This document shows positions 10,708-19,338 of a stretch of 64,000 bases of DNA, piece after piece. The position numbers were made by a program, and so were the translations under genes. The stretch's first letter is position 1. Every line of letters begins with the position of its first letter. The notes beneath the pieces are model-generated. The model was not told where the DNA came from. It ran no database searches and saw nothing but the letters and a program-made list of their open reading frames with translations. Source of the DNA: Pseudomonas putida (lineage in GTDB: Bacteria; Pseudomonadota; Gammaproteobacteria; Pseudomonadales; Pseudomonadaceae); NCBI RefSeq assembly GCF_016406145.1, contig NZ_CP066306.1, positions 2,046,001 to 2,110,000 on the forward strand. The letters are read 5' to 3'.

Positions 10708-11991
10708 ATGACCGCAGCCCAACAAGCCCTGCTATCGACTGAACGGCACGTGAACAGTGAGCGCCTGTGGCAATCGCTGATGGACCTCGCCCGCCTCGGT
10801 GCCACACCCAAGGGTGGTGTCTGCCGCCTGGCGCTGACCGACCTCGACCGCCAGGCCCGCGACCTGTTCGTCGAGTGGTGCGAGGCTGCCGGTTGCAGCG
10901 TCAGTGTCGATGCCGTCGGCAATATCTTTGCCCGCCGCCCAGGCCGCAATCCCAAGCTGCCACCGGTGATGACCGGCAGCCACATCGACACTCAGCCCAC
11001 CGGGGGCAAGTTCGATGGCTGCTTTGGGGTGATGGCGGGCCTTGAGGTGATCCGCACGCTCAATGACCTGGGCATCGAGACCGAAGCACCGCTGGAGGTA
11101 GTGGTATGGACCAACGAGGAAGGCTCGCGCTTTGCGCCCTGCATGATGGGCTCGGGGGTGTTTGCCGGCAAATTCACCCTGGAGGAAACCTTGGCCAAGC
11201 GTGACGCCCAGGGCGTGAGCATGGGCGAGGCGTTGACTGCCATCGGCTACGCCGGCCAGCGGGCAGTGCTTGGCCACCCGGTAGGCGCGTATTTCGAAGC
11301 CCATATCGAGCAGGGACCGATCCTTGAAGACCAGGCCAAGACCATCGGTGTGGTGCTTGGGGCGCTGGGGCAAAAGTGGTTCGACCTGACCCTGCGCGGC
11401 GTTGAAGCCCATGCCGGTCCTACGCCGATGCACCTGCGCAAGGATGCACTGGTCGGCGCTGCGGCAGTGGTGGAGGCGGTCAACCGGGCAGCGCTGGGCC
11501 ATCAGCCGCATGCCTGTGGCACGGTCGGTTGCCTGCAGGCCTACCCCGGCTCACGCAACGTGATCCCGGGCGAAGTGCGCATGACCCTGGACTTTCGTCA
11601 CCTCGAAGGTGAGCGGCTGGACTCGATGATCGCCGACGTGCGGGCAGTGATTGAGGCCACCTGTGCCAAGCACGGGCTGAGCCATGAACTGATCCCTACG
11701 GCCGACTTTCCAGCGCTGTACTTCGACCGCAGTTGCGTCGATGCCGTGCGCGATTCTGCGCAGACCTTGGGCCTGCCGCACATGGATATCGTCAGCGGGG
11801 CAGGGCATGACGCGATCTTCCTGGCCGAGTTGGGGCCGGCGGGGATGATCTTCGTGCCTTGTGAAAACGGCATTAGCCACAACGAAATCGAGAACGCCAC
11901 CCCGCAAGACCTGGCCGCGGGCTGTGCGGTGTTGCTGCGGGCCATGCTGGCGGCGTCGGAGGCGATCGCCAGCGGGCGGCTGGCGGCTTGA
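10708..11991 (+). CDS. Zn-dependent N-carbamoyl-beta-alanine amidohydrolase (M20 family)
   Basis: A 427-residue M20/M28-fold hydrolase that removes the carbamoyl group from N-carbamoyl-beta-alanine or -aminoisobutyrate, the last step of the reductive pathway. Metal-site motifs are GSHIDTQPTGGKFDG (His/Asp) and TNEEGSRFAPCMMGSG (Glu-Glu); SGAGHDAIFLAELGP supplies a further conserved His/Asp segment. The lid/dimerisation domain begins VGAYFEAHIEQGP. Family members also act on allantoate or L-carbamoyl amino acids; neighbours favour the beta-ureidopropionase role. ATG follows GAGGAGG. It is probably in one operon with the NCS1 permease. Confidence 0.92.
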   Translation: MTAAQQALLSTERHVNSERLWQSLMDLARLGATPKGGVCRLALTDLDRQARDLFVEWCEAAGCSVSVDAVGNIFARRPGRNPKLPPVMTGSHIDTQPTGGKFDGCFGVMAGLEVIRTLNDLGIETEAPLEVVVWTNEEGSRFAPCMMGSGVFAGKFTLEETLAKRDAQGVSMGEALTAIGYAGQRAVLGHPVGAYFEAHIEQGPILEDQAKTIGVVLGALGQKWFDLTLRGVEAHAGPTPMHLRKDALVGAAAVVEAVNRAALGHQPHACGTVGCLQAYPGSRNVIPGEVRMTLDFRHLEGERLDSMIADVRAVIEATCAKHGLSHELIPTADFPALYFDRSCVDAVRDSAQTLGLPHMDIVSGAGHDAIFLAELGPAGMIFVPCENGISHNEIENATPQDLAAGCAVLLRAMLAASEAIASGRLAA

Positions 11992-12047
11992 TGCCTGAGC
12001 GTCCCATCACCGGCCCGTAATCCTAAAACCGATGGAGAACGACGATC

Positions 12048-12068
12048 ATGTCGATTGTGATTTGCTAG
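12048..12068 (+). other. Six-codon ORF with good ribosome-binding site, possible gene remnant
   Basis: GGAG at 12034, then ATG 12048, opens MSIVIC before TAG. The spacing and site look like a normal gene start, but the frame dies at once, inside the last codons of the convergent rnz gene. It may be the stump of a gene lost by rearrangement at the pathway boundary. Confidence 0.25.
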
Positions 12069-13030
12069 ATACCCGTGACGCGGCCCAGGCACCCATCGCG
12101 CCCGATGTGGTAACGCTGCAGGTCCTGGGCCAGGGTCAGGTTGCCGCTGTAATGGACCTGCGCCTCTTCCCTTACCTCGTCAATGCACGGGCTGCGCCGA
12201 GGGTCCGGCTGATAGCGGGCACTGAAGTGCGTCAGCACCAGGTTGCGCACACCGGCCGTTTCGGCAAAGCGCGCCACCGCTGCCGCACTGCTGTGGCCGA
12301 AGCTCACACCTGTGCGGGCGATGATCGGTTGTGTGAATGTCGCTTCGTGCACCAGCACATCAACGTCTTTCGCCGCCTCTGCCAACAGCTCGGGGTTGTC
12401 GTTGTCGCCGCAGACGATCACCCGCCGTGCCGGCCGCGAGGCGCGCAGGTAGTCCCGGCCATGCAGCATTCGCCCCGCGTGTTCTACCGTCAGGCCCTTG
12501 GCAAGCTCGCCCCACAGCGGGCCACGCGGGATACCTTCGGCATCCAGGCGCTGCACGTCAAGGCGCGGCTCGGGGTTCAGCTCGGTGAACACGAAAGCAA
12601 CGCTGGGCACCCGGTGCGACAGCTGTACGGTGCTGACCGCAAGCGTATCGCTTCGCCATTCGCCCAGCTGCTCGACCGCCAGCAAACGCAGCTCGAACGG
12701 CAGGAAGGAATCACTGGCGGCCAGGCTCAGGCGCACCCAGTCGTGCAAGGCGGCCGGCAGCACCAGGTCCAGCGGCGCCGTGCGCCCGCTCATGCCGGCG
12801 CTGGCCAGCAGGCCCGGCAGGCCGAAGCAATGGTCGCCGTGTACATGGGTGATGAAAATGGCGCGCAGGTCGCGGACCGACAATGGGGTATGCAGCAGTT
12901 GATGCTGCGTACCTTCGCCGCAATCGACCAGGTACCAGTGGCTGCCGCTGGCTTCGATCACGGCGGTGGCACTGACGTTGCGCGCCTTGGTGGGCACCCC
13001 GGCCGAGGTGCCCAGAAACAGCAGGTCCAA
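12065..13030 (-). CDS. rnz: Ribonuclease Z (tRNA 3' endonuclease)
   Basis: A 321-residue metallo-beta-lactamase-fold nuclease that trims the 3' trailer of tRNA precursors. The N-terminus [20 protein letters not shown] is the classic RNase Z opening. The zinc motif [15 protein letters not shown] lies near residues 61-75, with later metal ligands in [10 protein letters not shown] and LTHFSARY. The start codon is TTG at 13030 (reverse of 'caa'), supported by GGAG seven to eight bases upstream; no in-frame ATG occurs near it. It reads away from the lipocalin gene on the same strand and converges on the carbamoylase unit. Confidence 0.93.
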   Translation of the reverse strand: MDLLFLGTSAGVPTKARNVSATAVIEASGSHWYLVDCGEGTQHQLLHTPLSVRDLRAIFITHVHGDHCFGLPGLLASAGMSGRTAPLDLVLPAALHDWVRLSLAASDSFLPFELRLLAVEQLGEWRSDTLAVSTVQLSHRVPSVAFVFTELNPEPRLDVQRLDAEGIPRGPLWGELAKGLTVEHAGRMLHGRDYLRASRPARRVIVCGDNDNPELLAEAAKDVDVLVHEATFTQPIIARTGVSFGHSSAAAVARFAETAGVRNLVLTHFSARYQPDPRRSPCIDEVREEAQVHYSGNLTLAQDLQRYHIGRDGCLGRVTGI

Positions 13031-13060
13031 TGACTGACTCCAAGTTTGATTAGGCGCTCA

Positions 13061-13082
13061 CCCTGGCCCGAACGAACCAGGG
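13061..13082 (-). other. Hairpin between the lipocalin gene and rnz
   Basis: CCCTGG, ten-base loop, CCAGGG in the 62-bp gap between two minus-strand genes. No T-run on either side. It may partly separate the two transcripts. Confidence 0.35.
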
Positions 13083-13092
13083 CGTCGATGAA

Positions 13093-13659
13093 TCAGGGTT
13101 TTACTGCATCATCGCCCTGCCGCCAGATCAGCTCGCTGGTGTCATAGCCCTGTTTCTGGGCAATGGCCAGCATCTGCTCGCGGGTCTGGTCGTTGATGAC
13201 CGGGGTGCGCGACAGCAGCCACAGGTACTCGCGGTTGGGATGCCCGACCAGTGCTACGCGATAGTCCTTGTCGTGATACAGCACCCAGTACTCGCCCTTG
13301 GTCAAGCTTGGCGCCAGGCGGCTGAACCAGTTGTCGAAGGTGACCCACAGCTTGTCGGTCTTGCCCGGCTGCTGGGCTTCGGCAATGCCTTTGGCCTCGT
13401 TCCACTGGCCGTCCTTTTCCTTGCAGCGGTTGGTCACATCGATGCGACCGTCTTCGCGCAAGCCATAGTTGGCTTCAGACTGCACGCAGTTGCGCTGGAA
13501 GAACATTGGCAAGCGCGCCTGTTCGTACCAGGTACCCTGGTAGCGCTGCAGGTCGACCTGCTGTGTGGTCGGTGGCGCGCGATGCTCATCGCTCGAACCG
13601 GCGCAGCCCGCCAGGGCCAGTGTCATGCAGGAAACAATCAGGGCTGTACGCATCGCCAT
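13093..13659 (-). CDS. blc: Outer-membrane lipocalin lipoprotein, Blc-like
   Basis: A 188-residue bacterial lipocalin. Signal peptide MAMRTALIVSCMTLALAG ends in a lipobox (LAGC), so Cys19 should be lipidated. The lipocalin core follows: YQGTWYEQARLPMFFQRNC (the GxW motif), VTNRCKEKDGQW, and VGHPNREYLWLLSRTP near the C-terminus, as in E. coli Blc, which binds lysophospholipids. Start chosen at ATG 13659 behind AGGAGG; the open frame continues 20 codons upstream without support. It stands alone, next to rnz. Confidence 0.92.
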   Translation of the reverse strand: MAMRTALIVSCMTLALAGCAGSSDEHRAPPTTQQVDLQRYQGTWYEQARLPMFFQRNCVQSEANYGLREDGRIDVTNRCKEKDGQWNEAKGIAEAQQPGKTDKLWVTFDNWFSRLAPSLTKGEYWVLYHDKDYRVALVGHPNREYLWLLSRTPVINDQTREQMLAIAQKQGYDTSELIWRQGDDAVKP

Positions 13660-13865
13660 GGCAAACCTCCTGGAAAGGGATGAAGAGCTTACCTGTGTTT
13701 CGATGCGTGTGCGGGGCAAAAGTTGTATGGTTTTTTTGTGCAGGGCAAACCTCTATCGACACGCACCCGAGCAACCCGGGCAAGTCCCGTTTTTGGCACA
13801 AGTACGGCAACCAGGCTGAGTTAACATCCTCGCAGTGAACCTTTTTCTCCGCAGGAGTGCAGCCC

Positions 13866-14678
13866 GTGACCGAGTACAGCGCATTCAAGGTCGAACTGAC
13901 CGACAACATCGCCCATGTGCAGATCAACCGCCCTGAAAAGATCAACGCCATGAATGCTGCCTTCTGGGAAGAGATCGTCGATATCTTCCAGTGGATCGAC
14001 GACACCGATGCGGTGCGCGCCGTGGTCATCAGCGGTGCGGGCAAGCATTTTTCCTCGGGTATCGACTTGATGATGCTGGCCTCGCTGGCCGGCCAGATGG
14101 GCAAGGACGTTGGCCGTAACGCGCGCCTGCTGCGCCGCACCATCCTGCGTCTGCAGGCCTCCTTCAATGCCGTGGACAACTGCCGCAAGCCCGTGCTGGC
14201 GGCCATCCAGGGCTACTGCATTGGTGGAGCCATCGACCTGGTATCGGCCTGCGACATGCGCTATTGCAGCACGGACGCGCAGTTCTCGATCAAGGAAATC
14301 GACATGGGCATGGCCGCAGATGTCGGCACCCTGCAACGTTTGCCACGTATCATCGGCGACGGCATCATGCGCGAGCTGGCCTTCACCGGGCGTAACGTTG
14401 CGGCCGATGAGGCGCTGCGCATCGGCCTGGTCAACCGGGTCTATGATGATCAGGCTGCATTGCTCGACGGGGTCTTTGCCATTGCCCGCGAGATTGCCGC
14501 AAAATCACCGATCGCTGTGGCGGGCACCAAGGAGATGCTCAGCTACATGCGTGACCATCGCATCGATGATGGCCTGGAGTACATCGCCACCTGGAACGCC
14601 GCCATGCTGCAGTCCGAAGATTTGCGCGTGGCTGTGGCGGCGCACATGAGCAAACAGAAACCGACGTTCGCCGACTGA
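13866..14678 (+). CDS. Crotonase-family enoyl-CoA hydratase/dienoyl-CoA isomerase
   Basis: A 270-residue crotonase-fold enzyme of fatty-acid beta-oxidation. The oxyanion-hole segments are SGAGKHFSSGIDL and GYCIGGAIDLVSACDMRYC. The motif EIDMGMAADVGTLQRLP closely matches vertebrate ECH1, where the Asp and Glu catalyse delta(3,5)-delta(2,4)-dienoyl-CoA isomerisation, so an auxiliary isomerase for unsaturated fatty acids is more likely than a plain hydratase. Start taken as GTG 13866 (VTEYSAFKVEL), eight bases after AGGAG; the GTG nine bases earlier overlaps that site. nudC follows 33 bases downstream. Confidence 0.88.
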   Translation: MTEYSAFKVELTDNIAHVQINRPEKINAMNAAFWEEIVDIFQWIDDTDAVRAVVISGAGKHFSSGIDLMMLASLAGQMGKDVGRNARLLRRTILRLQASFNAVDNCRKPVLAAIQGYCIGGAIDLVSACDMRYCSTDAQFSIKEIDMGMAADVGTLQRLPRIIGDGIMRELAFTGRNVAADEALRIGLVNRVYDDQAALLDGVFAIAREIAAKSPIAVAGTKEMLSYMRDHRIDDGLEYIATWNAAMLQSEDLRVAVAAHMSKQKPTFAD

Positions 14679-14711
14679 CCGGGCCGGGGGACGCAGTAGA
14701 GGAACCCCGAA

Positions 14712-15542
14712 ATGTCAGCACGCTGGACTAGCGCAGTACTCGACCCGCAGATCACCGGGGGCTGGGCCGTCGCCCGCAGCCCGGAAGGGTTTTTGGTGGA
14801 CGCCAACGGCGCGCTGTTCCCCCGCGACTGGCTCAAGCGCCAGGACCTGGATGTGCTGGCCGAGCACGGCATCGGCCATTTCGACGGCGAGCCGGTGTTC
14901 CTGCTGGAGCTGCGCAGCACCGCCGAGGTGCCCGGTTGCGGCTGGCGCGGCCTGCGGTCGTTCATGCTCGAAGGTGATTTCGATCTGTATAAAGTGCTTG
15001 GCTACGCCGCGCAGATCGGCACCTGGGCGCGTGAGCACCGTTTCTGTGGCAGCTGCGGCCAACCGATGACGCAGATCCGCTGGGAGCGGGCGATGTACTG
15101 CCAGCCCTGCGACCTGCGCAGCTACCCACGCATTTCGCCGAGCATGATCGTGCTGGTGACCCGTGGCGACGAAATCCTGCTGGCCCGGTCGCCGCGCTTC
15201 GTCACTGGCGTTTACAGCACCCTCGCAGGCTTTGCCGAACCAGGCGAGTCGGCCGAGGACTGCCTCGTGCGGGAAGTGCGTGAAGAGGTGGCGGTTGAGG
15301 TCACCAACATCCAGTACGTCGGCAGCCAGTGCTGGCCGTTCCCGCATTCGATGATGCTGGGCTTCCATGCCGAGTATGCCGGCGGCGAGATCGTCATGCA
15401 GCCGGACGAGATCGAAGACGCCAGGTGGTTCAACGTGCACGACCTGCCACCGCTGCCAGCCGGGCGCTCCATCGCCCGGTACCTGATCGATCTGTATGTC
15501 GCCAGACGTTCAGGCCTGCCCGAACCAGTGTTGCCACGCTAG
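14712..15542 (+). CDS. nudC: NAD-capped RNA hydrolase / NADH pyrophosphatase
   Basis: A 276-residue Nudix hydrolase that cleaves NADH and removes NAD caps from RNA. A Cys4 zinc ribbon (CGSCGQPM...CQPC, residues about 115-135) precedes the Nudix box [20 protein letters not shown] near 175-195. The NudC signature SQPWPFP appears as SQCWPFP, a single substitution (Pro to Cys). The normal length and both domains argue for a functional enzyme. Its last 33 bases overlap the end of the convergent TSUP permease gene. Confidence 0.95.
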   Translation: MSARWTSAVLDPQITGGWAVARSPEGFLVDANGALFPRDWLKRQDLDVLAEHGIGHFDGEPVFLLELRSTAEVPGCGWRGLRSFMLEGDFDLYKVLGYAAQIGTWAREHRFCGSCGQPMTQIRWERAMYCQPCDLRSYPRISPSMIVLVTRGDEILLARSPRFVTGVYSTLAGFAEPGESAEDCLVREVREEVAVEVTNIQYVGSQCWPFPHSMMLGFHAEYAGGEIVMQPDEIEDARWFNVHDLPPLPAGRSIARYLIDLYVARRSGLPEPVLPR

Positions 15543-16289
15543 GCGCACGGTCAGCGCCAGCACCACGGTGATGAACACCGGGCGGATGAACTTGCTGCCG
15601 CCACTGATCGCCGTGCGTGCGCCGAAGAACGCGCCGACCATCACCGAAAGGCCCATGCACAGGCCGACGACGTAATCCACCTGCCCGGAAATGATGAACA
15701 CCGTCAACGCCGCGATGTTGCTGACGAAGTTCATGCTGCGCGCCACGCCGCTGGCGCGGACCAGGTCGATGGGGTAGAGCAGCAGGGTGCTCACGGTCCA
15801 GAAAGCACCGGTGCCGGGCCCGGCCACGCCATCGTAGAAGCCCAGAGTGAAGCCCTGCGGGAACTGCCACTTCTTCCTGATCGGCGCATCGGCATCCAGC
15901 GGCGCTTTGGGCGTACCCCCGAACAGCAGGTAGATGCCGCAGGCGAAGACGATCACCGGCAGCATCTTGTTCAGCCATTCGGCCGGCATGTAGTGGGCGA
16001 CGACCGCCCCGATCAGCGCGCCGACCAGCGTGGCGAACAAGGCGGGGCGCCACTGCGCCGGGTGGAACAGCTTGCGCTTGTAGTAGGTGAAGCCTGCGGT
16101 GGCCGAGCCGAAGGTCGAACTGAGCTTGTTGGTGCCCAGCACCAGGTGTGGCGGCATGCCGGCGGTGAGCAGTGCCGGGGTGGTGAGCAGGCCACCTCCG
16201 CCGGCGATGGCGTCGATGAAACCGGCGACGAAGGCGACCAGGGCGAGGATCAGCAGGGTTAGTGGTTCTACGGTGAGTTCGAAGGGCAT
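15510..16289 (-). CDS. TSUP (TauE/SafE) family membrane permease
   Basis: A 259-residue inner-membrane protein with about eight hydrophobic segments. The opening [20 protein letters not shown] with [12 protein letters not shown] is the N-terminal TSUP repeat, echoed later by [15 protein letters not shown]. Family members export or import sulfite, sulfoacetate and related organosulfur anions; the substrate here cannot be read. The gene is convergent with nudC and the two coding regions overlap by 33 bases, so their transcripts are antisense at the 3' ends. Confidence 0.88.
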   Translation of the reverse strand: MPFELTVEPLTLLILALVAFVAGFIDAIAGGGGLLTTPALLTAGMPPHLVLGTNKLSSTFGSATAGFTYYKRKLFHPAQWRPALFATLVGALIGAVVAHYMPAEWLNKMLPVIVFACGIYLLFGGTPKAPLDADAPIRKKWQFPQGFTLGFYDGVAGPGTGAFWTVSTLLLYPIDLVRASGVARSMNFVSNIAALTVFIISGQVDYVVGLCMGLSVMVGAFFGARTAISGGSKFIRPVFITVVLALTVRLAWQHWFGQA

Positions 16290-16393
16290 GGGTGTCTGGC
16301 AGGCAGGAGGCAGGCAGGGTGCGGCAAACTGCCGCGCTAGAAGGGCACCATGGTAATCCCGGGCGGGATGCGTTGCCAGTGCCGGTCTCTTCG

Positions 16394-16470
16394 CTTGGCA
16401 AGCCCGCCCTCACAGGTTTTGCACAGTGCTCAAGACCGGTGATAGTCCTGTGGGCCGGCTTGCCGGCGAT
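16394..16470. repeat. Inverted REP pair
   Basis: 'cttggcaagcccgccctcac' and, after about 30 bases, 'cctgtgggccggcttgccgg' are opposed REP copies of the same family as at 7028-7110. They lie in the 203-bp gap between the TSUP gene and the next hydrolase; nothing else is evident in that gap. Confidence 0.7.
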
Positions 16471-16492
16471 GAGGCCGGCGTGGAAGGTCACG

Positions 16493-17323
16493 TCAGCTTC
16501 GGATAAAGGCCAGCAAATCCGCATTGATCACATCGGCATGGGTTGTCGGCATGCCGTGCGGGAAGCCCTTGTAGGTCTTCAATGTGCCATTGGGCAGCAG
16601 CTTGGCCGACAGCGGGCCGGAATTTTCATAGGGAACGATCTGGTCATCATCGCCATGCATCACCAGCACTGGTTGCTGGATCTTCTTCAGGTCTTCGGTG
16701 AAGTCAGTCTGGGAAAACGCCACGATTCCGTCGTAGTGCGCTTTGGCGCTGCCGATCATGCCTTGGCGCCACCAATTGGCAATGACCCCTTCGGCCGGCT
16801 CGGCACCGGGCCGGTTATAGCCATAGAACGGCCCGGTCGGCACATCGCGGTAGAACTGTGCCCGGTTACTCGCCACCTGTGCCTGGAAGCCATCGAACAC
16901 CGACTTGGGCAAGCCGCCGGGGTTGTCTGGCGTTTGCACCATCAAGGGCGGTACGGCGGCGATCAGCACCGCTTTGGCCACCTTGTCGCCTGGGTAGCGG
17001 GCCATGTAGCGCACCACTTCGCCGCCTCCGGTGGAGTGGCCGACATGCACCGCACCCTGTATACCCAGGTGCTCGACCACGGCGGCCACGTCATCGGCGT
17101 AGTGGTCCATGTCATGGCCGTCCCATACCTGGCTGGAGCGGCCGTGGCCGCGGCGATCATGGGCCACGACACGGAAGCCCTGGGCGAGGAAGAACAGCAG
17201 TTGTGAATCCCAGTCGTCGGCACTGAGCGGCCAGCCGTGATGGAAGTGGATGACCTGCGCATCGCGCGGGCCCCAGTCCTTGTAGAAGATCTGAACACCA
17301 TCCTTCGTGGTCACGTAGCTCAT
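16493..17323 (-). CDS. Alpha/beta hydrolase, non-heme chloroperoxidase-like
   Basis: A 276-residue cytosolic alpha/beta hydrolase. The oxyanion-side motif HHGWPLSADDWDSQ, the nucleophile elbow GHSTGGGEVVRY (Ser), the acid HGDDDQIVPYE (Asp) and the His in YKGFPHGMPTTHAD form a full triad, in the pattern of cofactor-free haloperoxidases/perhydrolases and aryl esterases. Start set at ATG 17323 (MSYVTTKDGVQIFYKDWG) behind GAGGAG; a longer frame lacks a site. No signal peptide. It is probably monocistronic, and the physiological ester or peracid substrate is not indicated. Confidence 0.88.
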   Translation of the reverse strand: MSYVTTKDGVQIFYKDWGPRDAQVIHFHHGWPLSADDWDSQLLFFLAQGFRVVAHDRRGHGRSSQVWDGHDMDHYADDVAAVVEHLGIQGAVHVGHSTGGGEVVRYMARYPGDKVAKAVLIAAVPPLMVQTPDNPGGLPKSVFDGFQAQVASNRAQFYRDVPTGPFYGYNRPGAEPAEGVIANWWRQGMIGSAKAHYDGIVAFSQTDFTEDLKKIQQPVLVMHGDDDQIVPYENSGPLSAKLLPNGTLKTYKGFPHGMPTTHADVINADLLAFIRS

Positions 17324-17421
17324 GGTCGCGTCTCCTCTGTGCAGGGGGATTGCCAATTGAGCTATTCAGAATAGGAGAGTTTTCTGTGTTGTCAGTACCG
17401 GCCTCTTCACTGGCATCTGTC

Positions 17422-18777
17422 TCAAAGGAACCACCGGTACTCCCGGGCACTGACCTCCTGCATGAACGCGAGATGGTCCTGGCGCTTGTTCTCGCAATAC
17501 ACCATCACGAACTCTTCCCCCAGCCCTTCATTCACGGCCGGGTGCCCACGCATGGCTGCGACTGCGCCAAGCATTTCCTTGGGAAAGTCGACCCCGCTGG
17601 CGCGATCTTCATTGAGCGGCGCGATCGGCTCTTGCGCGGCATCCAGTCCATGCTCCATCCCGCACAAGATCGCTGCCAGCACCAGGTAGGGATTGGCATC
17701 GGCACCCGCCAGCCGGTGTTCGATACGCACGTTGCGCGCATCCGATTCCGGGATGCGGATGCACGCATCACGGTCTTCAAAGCCCCAGCTGGCGCGGCTG
17801 GCGGCATTGACCATGGCACCGTACCGGCGAAAGGCATTGTGGTTGGCGGCGAATATCGGCATGCAGTGCGGCAGCAAGGCCAGGCAACCGGCCACGGCAT
17901 GGCGCAGCGGGCGCTGCTGGTCGGCCGCCAGCAGGTTGTGGCCGGCCATGTCGTACAGGCTGACGTGTACGTGCATGCCACTGCCCGGCGCTTGCAGGTA
18001 AGGTTTGCTCATGAACGAGGCACGCAGCCCGTGCTTGAGCGCAACGCCACGCGTACTGCGGCAGAACAAGGCAGCCCAGTCGGCGGCGCGCAGGCCGTCG
18101 TCGCAGTGGCCGAAGTTGATCTCGAACTGGCCAGGACCCAGCTCGGCGGTGATGACGTTGGCGTCGACCCCTTGCGCGTTGGCGGTATCGACCATGTCGC
18201 GCAGCACGTCGCTGAACCGCGACAGCCGTTCGATGTGCATGTTGGGCTGGTCGTCGGGGTCATCGCTGAACGGGTCGCGGGGGAACTGCGGCAGCCCCTG
18301 CTTGAGTGCCCGGTCGAGCAGGTAGAACTCCAGCTCGAACGCCACCACCGGGCGAATGCCGCGCCGTTCAAAGCGCTGCAGCACGCGGGCGAGCACCTCC
18401 CTGGGCTCGAACTCGATGGGCGAGGCGGTGCCGTCGGAGCTGATCAGCATCTGGCCCAGCGGTTCGCGCTCCCAGCTGACCGGCTTGAGTGTGCCGGGCA
18501 CCAGGCGCCGCAGGGCGTCCGGGTCGCCGTCGTTGAAGCAGTAGTCGCCAATCGGGAACAGCCCGCCTTGCACGCCCAGCAGCACGCAGTTCTGCGGCAG
18601 TTTCAGCGGGCTGCCGGCGGCGACCTTTTCCAGCATGTCGATGGGGTAGCGCTTGCCGTAGAAATGCCCGGGGATGTCTAGGCTCAGCAGGTCGACGTGG
18701 CGTACTTCGGGGTAACGGGCGCGGAAGGCGCGGACTTCACTGAGCAGATCGGCAAAGCCTGTCGTTGTTGTTGTCAT
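17422..18777 (-). CDS. Glutamine synthetase-like gamma-glutamylpolyamine ligase (PuuA/SpuI type)
   Basis: A 451-residue member of the glutamine-synthetase superfamily outside the GlnA branch. Catalytic segments are LGPGQFEINFGHCDDGLRAA, GSGMHVHVSLYD and the Arg/Glu-rich NVRIEHRLAGADANPYLVLA. These match enzymes that ligate glutamate to putrescine or other amines, the first step of the gamma-glutamylated polyamine route. Neighbours on the same strand are a cupin-HTH regulator and a PuuB-like oxidase, so a polyamine substrate is well supported, though which one is open. Confidence 0.9.
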   Translation of the reverse strand: MTTTTTGFADLLSEVRAFRARYPEVRHVDLLSLDIPGHFYGKRYPIDMLEKVAAGSPLKLPQNCVLLGVQGGLFPIGDYCFNDGDPDALRRLVPGTLKPVSWEREPLGQMLISSDGTASPIEFEPREVLARVLQRFERRGIRPVVAFELEFYLLDRALKQGLPQFPRDPFSDDPDDQPNMHIERLSRFSDVLRDMVDTANAQGVDANVITAELGPGQFEINFGHCDDGLRAADWAALFCRSTRGVALKHGLRASFMSKPYLQAPGSGMHVHVSLYDMAGHNLLAADQQRPLRHAVAGCLALLPHCMPIFAANHNAFRRYGAMVNAASRASWGFEDRDACIRIPESDARNVRIEHRLAGADANPYLVLAAILCGMEHGLDAAQEPIAPLNEDRASGVDFPKEMLGAVAAMRGHPAVNEGLGEEFVMVYCENKRQDHLAFMQEVSAREYRWFL

Positions 18778-18786
18778 GCTGTGCTC

Positions 18787-19338
18787 TCATCGGAATACCC
18801 AGAGGACACGGGTCGTCTGGTCGGTCAGGTTGGCGTAGCGGAAATGACTGTGCGCAGGGAGCTGGAAGCTGTCATTGGGGCCGAGTGTGACGGCGTCCGG
18901 GTGGCCATCCAGCCATAGGGTCAGCGCGCCTTCAAGGACGAAACCGCCTTGTTCGGCGCTGTCGTCCAGATGCCCCTCGCCACTGCTGGCGCCGGGCGCC
19001 AGGTGGCTTTCGAGCATGGCAAAGCTGCCGTTGAGGGTCGGCGAGACCAGCACATCGCTGATGCCTTCGGCGTAGTAGATCGTGCGCCTTTCACCGGGGC
19101 GGGTGACCCAGTCGAGTTCGCGCGGCTGGCTGGCTTGGTAGAAATAGGTGGTGGGTACGTGCAGCGCCTCGCTGATCGCAGTGAGGTCGGCTACGGTCGG
19201 CTGCGACAGGCCGCGTTCGACCTGGGAGAGAAAGCCCAGCGAGCGCTTGACCTTGATCGCCAACTCGCCGAGCGTCAGCCCGCGGTGCTTGCGCAGGCCA
19301 CGAATCAGCAGGGCCAGGCCCTGGGCGTCTTCAGACAT
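18787..19338 (-). CDS. XRE-type HTH regulator with C-terminal cupin (PuuR-like)
   Basis: A 183-residue regulator: residues about 10-65 are an HTH_3 domain (LTLGELAIKVKRSLGFLSQV) and residues about 110-180 a cupin fold (EQGGFVLEGALTLWLDGHP, PAHSHFRYANLTD). The PuuR/SutR-type architecture commonly represses polyamine or amino-acid catabolism and senses the substrate through the cupin. The ATG at 19338 overlaps the last eight bases of the upstream oxidase gene, so it is the second gene of a three-gene unit with the oxidase and the ligase. Confidence 0.9.
   Translation of the reverse strand: MSEDAQGLALLIRGLRKHRGLTLGELAIKVKRSLGFLSQVERGLSQPTVADLTAISEALHVPTTYFYQASQPRELDWVTRPGERRTIYYAEGISDVLVSPTLNGSFAMLESHLAPGASSGEGHLDDSAEQGGFVLEGALTLWLDGHPDAVTLGPNDSFQLPAHSHFRYANLTDQTTRVLWVFR

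Noticed and set aside
12032..13033. 333-codon plus-strand frame opposite rnz
   Set aside because: Shadow of rnz, whose zinc motif and opening are unmistakable on the minus strand.
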